Shown: positions 15,491 through 28,800 of the stretch, one piece after another
Layout of the letters: the number at the start of each line of letters is the position of its first letter
How positions within the stretch are numbered: position 1 is the first letter of the stretch
Assembly: GCF_000003605.2 (NCBI RefSeq)
Contig: NW_003154432.1
Coordinates: 1 to 64,000 of the forward strand
From: Saccoglossus kowalevskii
Lineage: Eukaryota > Hemichordata > Enteropneusta > Harrimaniidae
Direction of reading: 5' to 3'
Length of the DNA stretch: 64,000 bases
Notes under the pieces: model-generated
The model's input: only the letters and a program-made list of their open reading frames with translations
Told to the model about the DNA's origin: nothing
Databases searched by the model: none
Translations under genes and position numbers: made by a program

Positions 15491-16199
15491 AGGCACATTG
15501 ATTTGAATACCACATGACATCTAGTACTGTTCTTACAGCATCCCCAATAAACCTATCCTTTACAAAGGCACATTGATTTGAATACCACATGACATCCAGT
15601 ACTGTTCTTACAGTATCCCCAATAAACCTATCCTTTACAAAGGCACATTGATTTGAATACCACATGACATCCAGTACTGTTCTTACAGCATTCCCAATAA
15701 ACCTACCCTTTACAAAGGCACATTGATTTGAATACCACACGACACGCACAACTGCACTTACAGCATTCCAAATAAACCTAACCTTTACAAAGATACATTG
15801 ATTGGAATACCACATGACATCCAGTACTGTTCTTACAGCATTCCCAATAAACCTATCCTTTACAAAGGCACATTGATTGGAATACCACATGACATCCCGT
15901 ACTGTTCTTACAGCATCCCCAATAAACCTATCCTTTGCAAAGGCACATTGATTGGAATACCACATGACATCTAGTACTGTTCTTACAGCATCGCCAATAA
16001 ACCTATCCTTTACAAAGGTACATTGATTGGAATACCACATGACATCTAGTACTGTTCATACAGCATCCCCAATAAACCTATCCTTTACAAAGGCACATTG
16101 ATTTGAAAACCACATGACATCCAGTACTGTTCTTACAGCATTCCCAACAAACATATCCTTTACAAAGGCACATTGATTTGAATACCACATGACATCCAG

Positions 16200-16940
16200 T
16201 ACTGTTCTTACAGTATCTCCAATAAACCTATCCTTTACAAAGGCACATTGATTTGAATACCACATGACATCTAGTACTGTTCTTACAGCATCCCTAATAA
16301 ACCTACCCTTTACAAAGGCACATTGATTTGAATACCACACGACACGCACAACTGTACTTACAGCATTCCAAATAAACCAAACCTTTACAAAGATACATTG
16401 ATTGGAATACCACATGACTTCCAGTACTGTTCTTACAGTATCCCCAATAAACCTGACCTTTGCAATAGCACATTGATTGGAATACCACATGACATCCAGT
16501 ACTGTTATTACAGTATCCCCAATAAACCTATCCTTTACAAAGGCACATTGATTTGAATACCACACGACATGCATAACTGTTCTTACGCATCCCCAATAAA
16601 CCTATTCTTTACAAAGGCACATTGATTTTAATATCACATGACATCCCGTACTGTTCTTATATCATCCCCAATAAACATATCCTTTACAAAGACACATTGA
16701 TTGGAATATCACATGACATCCAATACAGTTCTTACAGCATTCCCAATAAACCTATCTTTTACAAAGGCACATTGATTTGAATACCACATGACATCCAGTA
16801 CTGTTCTTACAGCATCCCCAATAAACCTATCCTTTACAAAGACACATTGATTGGAATACCACATGACATCCAGTACTGTTCTTACAGTATCCCTAATAAA
16901 CCTATCCTTTACAAAGGCACATTGATTTGAATACCACATG
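16200..16940. repeat. Dispersed B block with a shared 1-base deletion; copies near 22,270 and 30,140
   Basis: The monomer containing 'tcttacgcatcccc' lacks the a of the usual 'tcttacagcatcccc'. It occurs at 16,581, 22,652 and 30,519. It is flanked each time by the same neighbours: 'gcataactg' or 'gtataactg' before it, and 'aacctattctttac', 'gattttaatatcac' and 'cccgtactgttcttatatc' after it. A related block at about 48,960-49,080 has the later monomers without the deletion, so the deletion arose before the three copies spread. Confidence 0.85.
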
Positions 16941-19164
16941 ACATCCAGTACTGTTCTTACAGTATTCCCAATAAACCTATCCTTTACAAAGGCACATTGA
17001 TTTGAATATCACATGACATCCAGTACTGTTCTTACAGCATTCCCAATAAACCTAGCCTTTACAAAGGCACATTGATTGGAATACCACATGACATCCAGTA
17101 CTGTTCTTACAGTATCCCCAATAAACCTATCCTTTACAAAGGCACATTGATTTGAATACCACACGACATGCACAACTGTTCTTACAGCATCCCCAATAAA
17201 CCTAACCTTTACAAAGATACATTGATTGGAATACCACATGACATCCAGTACTGTTCTTACAGTATCCCCAATAAACCTGACCTTTGCAAAGGCACATTGA
17301 TTGGAATACGACATGACATCCATTACTGTTCTTACAGCATTCCCAATAAACCTATCGTTTTCAAAGGCATATTGATTTGAATACCACATGACATCCAGTA
17401 CTGTTCTTACAGCATTCCCAATAAACCTACCCTTTACAAAGGCACATTGATTTGAATACCACACGACACGCACAACTGTACTTACAGCATTCCCAATAAA
17501 CCTATCCTTTACAAAGATACATTGATTGGAATACCACATGACATACAGTACTGTTCTTACAGCATTCCCAATAAACCTATCCTTTACAAAGGCACATTGA
17601 TTGGAATACCACATGACATCCCGTACTGTTCTTACAGCATCCCCAATAAACCTATCCTTTGCAAAGGCACATTGATTGGAATACCACATGACATCTAGTA
17701 CTGTTCTTACAGCATCGCCAATAAACCTATCCTTTACAAAGGTACATTGATTGGAATACCACATGACATCTAGTACTGTTCATACAGCATCCCCAATAAA
17801 CCTATCCTTTACAAAGGCACATTGATTTGAAAACCACATGACATCCAGTACTGTTCTTACAGCATTCCCAACAAACATATCCTTCAAAGAGGCACATTGA
17901 TTTGAATACCACATGACATCTAGTACTGTTCTTACAGCATCCCCAATAAACCTATCCTTTACAAAGGCACATTGATTGGAATACCACATGACATCCAATA
18001 CTGTTCTTACAGCATTCCCAATAAACCTATCTTTTACAAAGGCACATTGATTTGAATACCACATGACATCCAGTACTGTTTTTACAGCATCCCCAATAAA
18101 CCTATCTTTTACAAAGGCACATTGATTGGAATACCACATGACATCCAGTACTGTTCTTACAGTATCCCCAATAAACCTATCCTTTACAAAGGCACATTGA
18201 TTTGAATACCACATGACATCTAGTACTGTTCTTACAGCATCCCCAATAAATCTATCCTTTACAAAGGCACATTGATTGGAATACCACATGACATCCAGTA
18301 CTGTACTTACAGCATCCCCAATAAACCTATCCTTTACAAAGGCACATTGATTTGAATACAACATGACATCCAGTACTGTTCTTACAGTATTCCCAATAAA
18401 CCTAACCTTTACAAAGGCACATTGATTTGAATACCACACGACACGCACAACTGTACTTACAGCATTCCCAATAAACCTAACCTTTACAAAGATACATTGA
18501 TTGGAATACCACATGACATCCAGTACTGTTCTTACAGTATCCGCAATAAACCTGACCTTTGCAAAGGCACATTGATTGGAATACCACATGACATCCAGTA
18601 CTGTTCTTACAGTATCCCCAATAAACCTATCCTTCACAAAGGCACATTGATTTGAATACCACACGACACGCATAACTGTTCTTACAGCATCCCCAATAAA
18701 CCTAACCTTTACAAAGATACATTGATTGGAATACCACATGACATCCAGTACTGTTCTTACAGCATTCCCAATAAACCTATCCTTTACAAAGGCACATTGA
18801 TTGGAATACCACATGACATCTAGTACTGTTCTTACAGCATCCCCAATAAACCTATCCTTTACAAAGGCACATTGATTGGAATACCACATGACATCTAGTA
18901 CTGTTCTTACAGCATCCCCAATAAACCTATCCTTTACAAAGGCACATTGATTGGAATACCACATGACATCTAGTACTGTTCATACAGCATCCCCAATAAA
19001 CCTATCCTTTACAAAGGCACATTGATTTGAATACCACATGACATCCAGTACTGTTCTTACAGCATTCCCAATAAACCTATCCTTTACAAAGGCACATTGA
19101 TTTGAATACCACATGACATCTAGTACTGTTCTTAGAACATCCCCAATAAACCTATCCTTTACAA

Positions 19165-19285
19165 AGGCACATTGATGGAATATCACATGACATCCAATAC
19201 TGTTCTTACAGCATCCCCAATAAACCTATCCTTACAAAGGCACATGATTGGAATACCACATGACATCTAGTACTGTTCTACAGCA
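19165..19285. other. Patch of single-base deletions (possible sequence error)
   Basis: In about 120 bp: 'cattgatggaatatc', 'tatccttacaaagg', 'cacatgattgg' and 'gttctacagc'. Each has lost one t from a run of two or three. The surrounding monomers are of normal length. Confidence 0.7.
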
Positions 19286-20769
19286 TCCCCAATAAACCTA
19301 TCCTTTACAAAGACACATTGATTGGAATACCACATGACATCTAGTACTGTTCATACAGCATCCCCAATAAACCTATCCTTTACAAAGGCACATTGATTTG
19401 AATACCACATGACATCCAGTACTGTTCTTACAGCATTCCCAATAAACCTATCCTTTACAAAGGCACATTGATTTGAATACCACATGACATCTAGTACTGT
19501 TCTTACAGCATCCCCAATAAACCTATCCTTTACAAAGGCACATTGATTGGAATACCACATGACATCCAGTACTGTTCTTATATCATCCCCAATAAACCTA
19601 TCCTTTACAAAGACACATTGATTGGAATATCACATGACATCCAATACTGTTCTTACAGCATTCCCAATAAACCTATCTTTTACAAAGGCACATTGATTTG
19701 AATACCACATGACACCCAGTACTGTTCTTACAGCATCCCCAATAAACCTATCCTTTACAAATGCACATTGATTGGAATACCACATGTCATCCAGTACTGT
19801 TCTTACAGTATCCCCAATAAACCTATTCTTTACAAAGGCACATTGCTTTGAATACCACATGACATCCAGTACTGTTCTTACAGTATTCCCAATAAACCTA
19901 ACCTTTAAAAAGGCATATTGATTTGAATAGCACATGACACCCACAACTGTACTTACAGCATTTCCAATAAACCTATCCTTTACAAAGACACATTGATTTG
20001 AATATCACATGACATCCAGTACTGTTCTTACAGCATTCCCAATAAACCTATCCTTTACAAAGGCACATTGATTGGAATACCACATGACATCCAGTATTGT
20101 TCTTACAGTATCCCCAATAAACCTATCCTTTACAAAGGCACATTGATTTGAATACCACATGACATCTAGTACTGTTCTTACAGCATCCGCAATAAACCTA
20201 TCCTTTACAAAGGCACATTGATTGGAATTACCACATGACATCCAGTACTGTACTTACAGCATCCCCAATAAACCTATCCTTTACAAAGGCACGTTGATTT
20301 GAATACCACATGGCATCCAGTACTGTTCTTACAGTATTCCCAATAAACCTAACCTTTACAAAGGCATATTGATTTGAATAGCACATGACACCCACAACTG
20401 TACTTATAGCATTCCCAATAAACCTATCCTTTACAAAGACACATTGATTTGAATATCACATGACATCCAGTACTGTTCTTACAGCATTCCCAATAAACCT
20501 ATCCTTTACAAAGGCACATTGATTTGAATACCACATGACATCCAGTACTGTTCTTACAGTATTCCCAATAAACCTATCCTTTACAAAGGCACATTGATTT
20601 GAATATCACATGACATCCAGTACTGTTCTTACAACATTCCAAATAAACCTATCCTTTACAAAGATACATTGATTGGAATATCACATGACATCCAGTACTG
20701 TACTTACAGCATTCCAAATAAACCTATCCTTTACAAAGATACATTGATTGGAATACCACATGACATCCA

Positions 20770-21990
20770 GTACTGTTCTTACAGTGTTCCCAATAAACCT
20801 AACCTTTACAAAGTCACATTGATCTGAATACCACATGACATCCAGAACTGTTCTTACAGCATTCCCAATAAACCTAACCTTTACAAAGCCACATTGATCT
20901 GAATACCACATGACATCCAGTACAGTACTTACAGCATTCCCAATAAACCTAACCTTTACAAAGCCACATTGATCTGAATACCACATGACATCCAGTACTG
21001 TACTTACAGCATTCCCAATAAACCTAACCTTTACAAAGGCACATTGATTTGAATATAACATGACATCCAGTACTGTTCTTACAGCATTCCCAATAAACCT
21101 AACCTTTACAAGGGCACATTGATCTGAATACCACATGACATCCAGTACTGTACTTACAGCATTCCCAATAAACCTAACCTTTACAAAGCCACATTGATCT
21201 GAATACCACATGACATCCTGTACTGTTCTTACAGCATTTCCAATAAACATAACCTTTACAAAGCCACATTGATCTGAATACCACATGACATCCAGTATTG
21301 TACTTACAGCATTCCCAATAAACCTAACCTTTACAAAGCCACAATGATCTGAATACCACATGACATCCAGTGCTGTACTTACTGCATTCCCAATAAACCT
21401 AATCTTTACAAAGCCACATTGGTTGGAATACCACATGTCATCCAGTACTGTTCTTATAGCATTCCCAATAAACCTAACCTTTACAAAGGCACATTGATTG
21501 GAATACCACAAGACATCCAGTACTGTTCTTATAGCATTCCCAATAAACCTAACCTTTACAAAGCCACATTGATCTGAATATCACATGACATCCAGTACTG
21601 TACTTACAGCATTCCCAATAAACCCAACCTTTACAAAGGCACATTGATTGGAATACCACATGACATCCAGTACTGTTCTTACAGCATTCCCAATAAACCT
21701 AACCTTTACAAAGGCACATTGATTTGAATACCACATGACATCCAGTACTGCTCGTATAGCATTCTCAATAAACCTAACCTTTACAAAACCACATTGATTG
21801 GAATACCACATGACATCCAGTACTGTTCTTACAGCATTCCCAATAAACCTAACCTTTACAAAACCACATTGATTGGAATACCACATGACATCTAGTACTG
21901 TTCTTACAGCATTCCCAATAAACCTAACCATTACAAAGACACATTGATTGGAATACCACATGACATCCAGTACTGTACTTACAGCATCCC
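20770..21990. repeat. Satellite domain A2, a 1.2-kb family A island inside family B
   Basis: About 16 monomers have family A signatures ('gatctgaatacc', 'aaagccac', 'cctaacc') and are bracketed on both sides by family B. Its left part resembles A-domain blocks rich in 'gatctg'. The stretch 21,220-21,590 follows the same variant order as 51,205-51,590 and about 5,480-5,860. The stretch 21,597-21,960 is almost identical to 3,601-3,965 and 60,963-61,325, sharing the rare 'aataaaccca' and 'gctcgtatagc' variants. The island therefore looks like a transplanted piece of an A domain. The right edge is near 21,990, where 'catccccaataaacc' and an odd 'gattttattatcac' monomer appear. Confidence 0.85.
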
Positions 21991-24740
21991 CAATAAACCT
22001 AACCTTTACAAAGGCACATTGATTTTATTATCACATGACACCCACAAATGTTCTTACAGCATCCCCAATAAACCTATCCTTTACAAAGGCACATTGATAG
22101 GAATTCCACATGACATCTAGTACTGTTCTTACAGCATCCCCAATAAACCTATCCTTTACAAAGGCACATTGATTGGAATACCACATGACATCCAGTACTG
22201 TTCATACAGCATCCCCAATAAACCTATCCTTTACAATGCCACATTGATTTGAATACCACATGACATCCAGTACTGTTCTTACAGTATCCCCAATAAACCT
22301 ATCCTTTACAAAGGCACATTGATTTGAATACCACATGACATCTAGTACTGTTCTTACAGCATCCCTAATAAACCTACCCATAACAAAGGCACATTGATTT
22401 GAATACCACACGACACGCACAACTGTACTTACAGCATTCCAAATAAACCTAACCTTTACAAAGATACATTGATTGGAATACCACATGACTTCCAGTACTG
22501 TTCTTACAGTATCCCCAATAAACCTGACCTTTGCAATAGCACATTGATTGGGATACCACATGACATCCAGTACTGTTATTACAGTATCCCCAATAAACCT
22601 ATCCTTTACAAAGGCACATTGATTTGAATACCACATGACATGTATAACTGTTCTTACGCATCCCCAATAAACCTATTCTTTACAAAGGCACATTGATTTT
22701 AATATCACATGACATCCCGTACTGTTCTTATATCATCCCCAATAAACATATCCTTTACAAAGACACATTGATTGGAATATCACATGACATCCAATACAGT
22801 TCTTACAGCATTCCCAATAAACCTATCTTTTACAAAGGCACATTGATTTGAATACCACATGACATCCAGTACTGTTCTTACAGCATCCCCAATAAACCTA
22901 TCCTTTACAAAGGCACATTGATTGGAATACCACATGACATCCAGTACTGTTCTTACAGTATCCCTAATAAACCTATCCTTTACAAAGGCACATTGATTTG
23001 AATACCACATGACATCCAGTACTGTTCTTACAGTATTCCCAATAAACCTATCCTTTACAAAGGCACATTGATTGGAATACCACATGACATCCAGTACTGT
23101 TCTTACAGTATCCCCAATAAACCTATCCTTTACAAAGGCACATTGATTTGAATACCACACGACACGCACAACTGTACTTACAGCATTCCCAATAAACCTA
23201 ACCTTTACAAAGGCACATTGATTGGAATACCACATGACATCCAGTACTGTTCTTACAGTATCCCCAATAAACCTATCCTTTACAAAGGCACATTGATTTG
23301 AATACCACACGACACGCACAACTGTACTTACAGCATTCCCAATAAACCTAACCTTTACAAAGATACATTGATTGGAATACCACATGACATCCAGTACTGT
23401 TCTTACAGTATTCCCAATAAACCTGACCTTTGCAAAGGCACATTGATTGGAATACCACATGACATCCAGTACTCTTCTTACAGAATCCCCAATAAACCTA
23501 TCCTTTACAAAGGCACATTGATTTGAATGCCACATGGCATCCAGTACTGTTCTTACAGTATTCCCAATAAACCTAACCTTTACAAAGGCATATTGATTTG
23601 AATAGCACATGACACCCACAACTGTACTTATAGCATTCCCAATAAACCTATCCTTTACAAAGATACATTGATTTGAATATCACATGACATCCAGTACTGT
23701 TCTTACAGCATTCCCAATAAGCCTATCCTTTACAAAGGCACATTGATTGGAATACCACATGACATCCAGTACTGTTCTTACAGCATTCCCAATAAACCTA
23801 TCCTTTACAAAGGTACATTGATTTGAATACCACATGACATCCAGTACTGTTCTTATAGCATTCTCAATAAACCTATCCATTACAAAGGCACATTGATCTG
23901 AATATCACATGACATCCAGTACTGTTCTTACAGCATTCCCAATAAACCTATACTTTACAATGGCACATTGATTGGAATACAACATGACATCCAGTACTGT
24001 TCTTACAGTATCCCCAATAAACCTATCCTTTACAAAGGCACATTGATTTGAATACCACACGACACGCACCACTGTTCTTACAGCATCCCCAATAAACCTA
24101 ACCTTTACAAAGCTACATTGATTGGAATACCACATGACATCCAGTCCTATTCTTACAGTATCCCCAATAAACCTATCCTTTACAAAGGCACATTGATTGG
24201 AATACCACATGACATCCCATACTGTTCTTACAGCATCCCCAATAAACCTATCTTTTACAAAGGCACATTGATTGGAATACCACATGACATCTAGTACTGT
24301 TCTTACAGCATCCCCAATAAACCTATCCTTTACAAAGGCACATTGATTGGAATACCACATGACATCTAGTACTGTTCATACAGCATCCCCAATAAACCTA
24401 TCCTTTACAAAGGCACATTGATTTGAATACCACATGACATCCAGTACTGTTCGTACAGCACTCCCAATAAACCTATCCTTTACAAAGGCACATTGATTTG
24501 AATACCACATGACATCTAGTACTGTTCTTACATCATCCCCAATAAACCTATCCCTTACAATGGCACATTGATTGGAATACCATATGACATCCAGTACTGT
24601 TCTTATATCATCCCCAATAAACTTATCCTTTACAAAGACACATTGATTGGAATATCACATGACATCCAATACTGTTCTTACAGCATTCCCAATAAACCTA
24701 TCTTTTACAAAGGCACATTGATTTGAATACCACATGACAT
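21990..24740. repeat. Satellite domain B2 (family B monomers)
   Basis: Family B monomers with several 'cacacgacacgcac' variants. It includes a block around 22.3-23.0 kb that shares a 1-base deletion ('tcttacgcatcc') with blocks at 16.6 and 30.5 kb. It also includes a block around 23.9-24.4 kb that carries the rare 'cagtcctattc' variant, found at six places in the window. Confidence 0.85.
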
Positions 24741-25820
24741 CCAGTACTGTTCTTACAGCATCCCCAATAAACCTATCCTTTACAAAGGCACATTGATTTG
24801 AATATCACATGACACCCAGTACTGTTCTTACAGTATTCCCAATAAACCTAACCTTTACAAATGCACATTGATTTGAATACCACATGACATCCAGTACTGT
24901 TCTTACAGCATTCCCAATAAACCTAACCTTTACAAAGACACATTGATTGGAATACCACATGACATCCAGTATTGTTCTAACAGCATTGCCAATAAAACTA
25001 ACCATTACAAAACCACATTGATTGGAATATCACATGACATCCAGTACTGTTCTTACAGCATTCCCAATAAACCTAACTTTTACAAAGGCACATTGATTGG
25101 AATACCACATGACATCCAGTACTGTTCTTACAGCATTCCCAATAAACATAACTTTTACAAAGCCACATTGATCTGAATAATACATGACATCCAGTACTGT
25201 TCTTACAGCATTCCCAATAAACCTATCCTTTACAAAGTCACATTGATTTGAATACCACATGACATCCAGTGGTGTACTTACAGCATTCCCAATAAACCTA
25301 TCCTTTACAAAGCCACATTGATCTGAATACCACATGACATCCAGTACTGTTCTTACAGCATTCCCAATAAACCTAACCTTTACAAAGGCACATTGATTTG
25401 AATACCACATGACATCCAGTACTGTTCTTACAGCATTCCCAATAAACCTAACCTTTACAAAGTCACATTGATCTGAATACCACAAGACATCCAGAACTGT
25501 TCTTACAGCATTCCCAATAAACCTAACCTTTACAAAGCCACATTGATCTGAATACCACATGACATCCAGTACAGTACTTACAGCATTCCCAATAAACCTA
25601 ACCTTTACAAAGCCACATTGATCTGAATACCACATGACATCCAGTACTGTACTTACAGCATTCCCAATAAACCTAACCTTTACAAAGGCACATTGATTAG
25701 AATATAACATGACATCCAGTACTGTTCTTACAGCATTCCCAATAAACCTAACCTTTACAAAGACACATTGATTGGAATACCACATGACATCCAGTACTGT
25801 TCTTATAGCATCCCCAATAA
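24740..25820. repeat. Satellite domain A3, a chimeric family A island
   Basis: Reading base by base, 24,731-25,270 matches 53,298-53,837 with no difference seen (constant offset 28,567). From 25,271 to about 25,818 the sequence instead matches 50,623-51,170 (offset 25,352), including the rare 'ccagtggtgtact', 'cacaagacatccagaactg' and 'gattagaatataac' variants. The two source segments lie in the opposite order in the large A domain. The island ends in a truncated monomer ('aataaactatcacgtcac'). Confidence 0.85.
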
Positions 25821-25840
25821 ACTATCACGTCACATTGATT
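25800..25840. repeat. Truncated monomer at the A3/B3 junction
   Basis: Here 'aataaactatcacgtcacattg' replaces the usual run through 'cctatcctttacaaaggcac'. The unit is short by about 8 bases. It lies exactly where the family A island stops and family B begins. Confidence 0.85.
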
Positions 25841-28800
25841 GGAATATCACATGACATCCAGTACTGTTCTTACAGCATTCCCAATAAACCTATCTTTTAC
25901 AAAGGCACATTGATTTGAATACCACATGACATCCAGTACTGTTCTTACAGCATCCCCAATAAACCTATCCTTTACAAAGGCACATTGATTGGAATACCAC
26001 ATGACATCCAGTACTGTTCTTACAGTATCCCCAATAAACCTATCCTTTATAAAGGCACATTGATTTGAATACCACATGACATCTATTACTGTTTTTACAG
26101 CATCCCCAATAAACCTATCCTTTACAAAGGCACATTGATTGGAATACCACATGACATCCGGTTATGTTCTTACAGTATCCCCAATAAACCTATCCTTTAC
26201 AAAGGCACATTGATTGGAATACCACATGACATCCAGTACTGTTCTTACAGTATCCCCAATAAACCTATCCTTTACAAAGGCACATTGATTTGAATACCAC
26301 ATGACATCTAGTACTGTTCTTACAGCATCTGCAATAAACCTATCCTTTACAAAGGCACATTTATTAGAATTACCACATGACATCCAGTACTGTACTTACA
26401 GCATCCCCAATAAACCTATCCTTTACAAAGGCACATTGATTTGAATACCACCTGGCATCCAGTACTGTTCTTACAGTATTCCCAATAAACCTAACCTTTA
26501 CAAAGGCATATTGATTTGAATAGCACATGACACCCACAACTGTACTTATAGCATTCCCAATAAACCTATCCTTTACAAAGACACATTGATTTGAATATCA
26601 CATGACATCCAGTACTGTTCTTACAGCATTCCCAATAAACCTAACCTTTACAAAGATACATTGATTGGAATACCACATGACATCCAGTACTGTTCTTACA
26701 GTATTCCCAATAAACCTGACCTTTGCAAAGGCACATTGATTGGAATACCACATGACATCCAGTACTCTTCTTACAGTATCCCCAATAATCCTATCCTTTA
26801 CAAAGGCACATTGATTTGAATACCACATGGCATCCAGTACTGTTCTTACAGTATTCCCAATAAACCTAACCTTTACAAAGGCATATTGATTTGAATAGCA
26901 CATGACACCCACAACTGTACTTATAGCATTCCCAATAAACCTATCCTTTACAAAGACACATTGATTTGAATATCACATGACATCCAGTACTGTTCTTACA
27001 GCATTCCCAATAAGCCTATCCTTTACAAAGGCACATTAATTGGAATACCACATGACATCCAGTACTGTTCTTACAGCATTCCCAATAAACCTATCCTTTA
27101 CAAAGGTACATTGATTTGAATACCACATGACATCCAGTACTGTTCTTATAGCATTCTCAATAAACCTATCCTTTACAAAGGCACATTGATCTGAATATCA
27201 CATGACATCCAGTACTGTTCTTACAGCATTCCCAATAAACCTATACTTTACAAAGGCACATTGATTGGAATACAACATGACATCCAGTACTGTTCTTACA
27301 GTATCCCCAATAAACCTATCCTTTACAAAGGCACATTGATTTGAATACCACACGACACGCACCTCTGTTCTTACAGCATCCCCAATAAACCTAACCTTTA
27401 CAAAGCTACATTGATTGGAATACCGCATGACATCCAGTACTGTTCTTACAGTATTCCCAATAAACCTAACCTTTACAAAGGCACATTGATTTGAATACCA
27501 CACGACACGCACAACTGTACTTATAGCATTCCCAATAAACCTAACCTTTACAAAGATACATTGATTGGAATACCACATGACATCCAGTACTGTTCTTACA
27601 GTATCCCCAATAAACCTGACCTTTGCAAAGGCACATTGATTGGAATACCACATGACATCTAGTACTGTTCTTACAGCATCCCCAATAAACCTATCCTTTA
27701 CAAAGGCACATTGATTGGAATACCACATGACATCTAGTACTGTCATACAGCATCCCCAATAAACCTATCCTTTACAAAGGCACATTGAATTGAATACCAC
27801 ATGACATCCAGTACTGTTCTTACAGCATTCCCAATAAACCTAACCTTTACAAAGGCACATTGATTAGAATACCACATGACATCTAGTACTGTTCTTACAG
27901 CATCTCCAATAAACCTATCCTTTACAATGGCACATTGATTGGAATACCACATGACATCCAGTACTGTTCTTATATCATCCCCAATAAACCTATCCTTTAC
28001 AAAGACACATTGATTGGAATATCACATGACATCCAATACTGTTCTTACAGCATTCCCAATAAAAATATCTTTTACAAAGGCACATTGATTTGAATACCAC
28101 ATGAAATCCTGTACTGTTCTTACAGCATCCCCAATAAACCTATCCTTTACAAAGGCACATTGATTGGAATACCACATGACATCCAGTACTGTTCTTACAG
28201 CATCCCCAATAAACCTATCCTTTATAAAGGCACATTGATTTGAATACCACATGACATCTATTACTGTTCTTACAGCATCCCCAATAAACCTATCCTTTAC
28301 AAAGGCACATTGATTGGAATACCACATGACATCCAGTACTGTTCTTACAGTATCCCCAATAAACCTATTCTTTACAACGGCACATTGATTGGAATACCAC
28401 ATGACATCCAGTACTGTTCTTACAGTATCCCCAATAAACCTATCCTTTACAAAGGCACATTGATTGGAATACCACATGACATCTAGTACTGTTCTTACAG
28501 CATCCGCAATAAACCTATCCTTTACAAAGGCACATTGATTTGAATACCACATGGCATCCAGTACTGTTCTTACAGTATTCCCACTAAACCTAACCTTTAC
28601 AAAGGCATATTGATTTGAATAGCACATGACACCCACAACTGTACTTATAGCATTCCCAATAAAGCTATCCTTTACAAAGACACATTGATTTGAATATCAC
28701 ATGACATCCAGTACTGTTCTTACAGCATTCCCAATAAACCTATCCTTTACAAAGGCACATTGATTGGAATACCACATGACATCCAGTACTGTTCTTACAG

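Larger units (their letters stand above)
7290..20770. repeat. Satellite domain B1 (family B monomers)
   Basis: Monomers carry 'cctatcctttacaaagg', 'catccccaataaacc' and frequently 'catctagtactg'. Interspersed are the 'cacacgacacgcac' variant and the 'gaatagcacatg' variant with 'acacccac'. The domain contains a clear 26-monomer higher-order unit in tandem (10.4-14.2 kb) and two patches of single-base indels (15.3 and 19.2 kb). The right edge near 20,770 is where 'aaagtcacattgatctg' and 'ccagaactg' first reappear. Confidence 0.85.
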
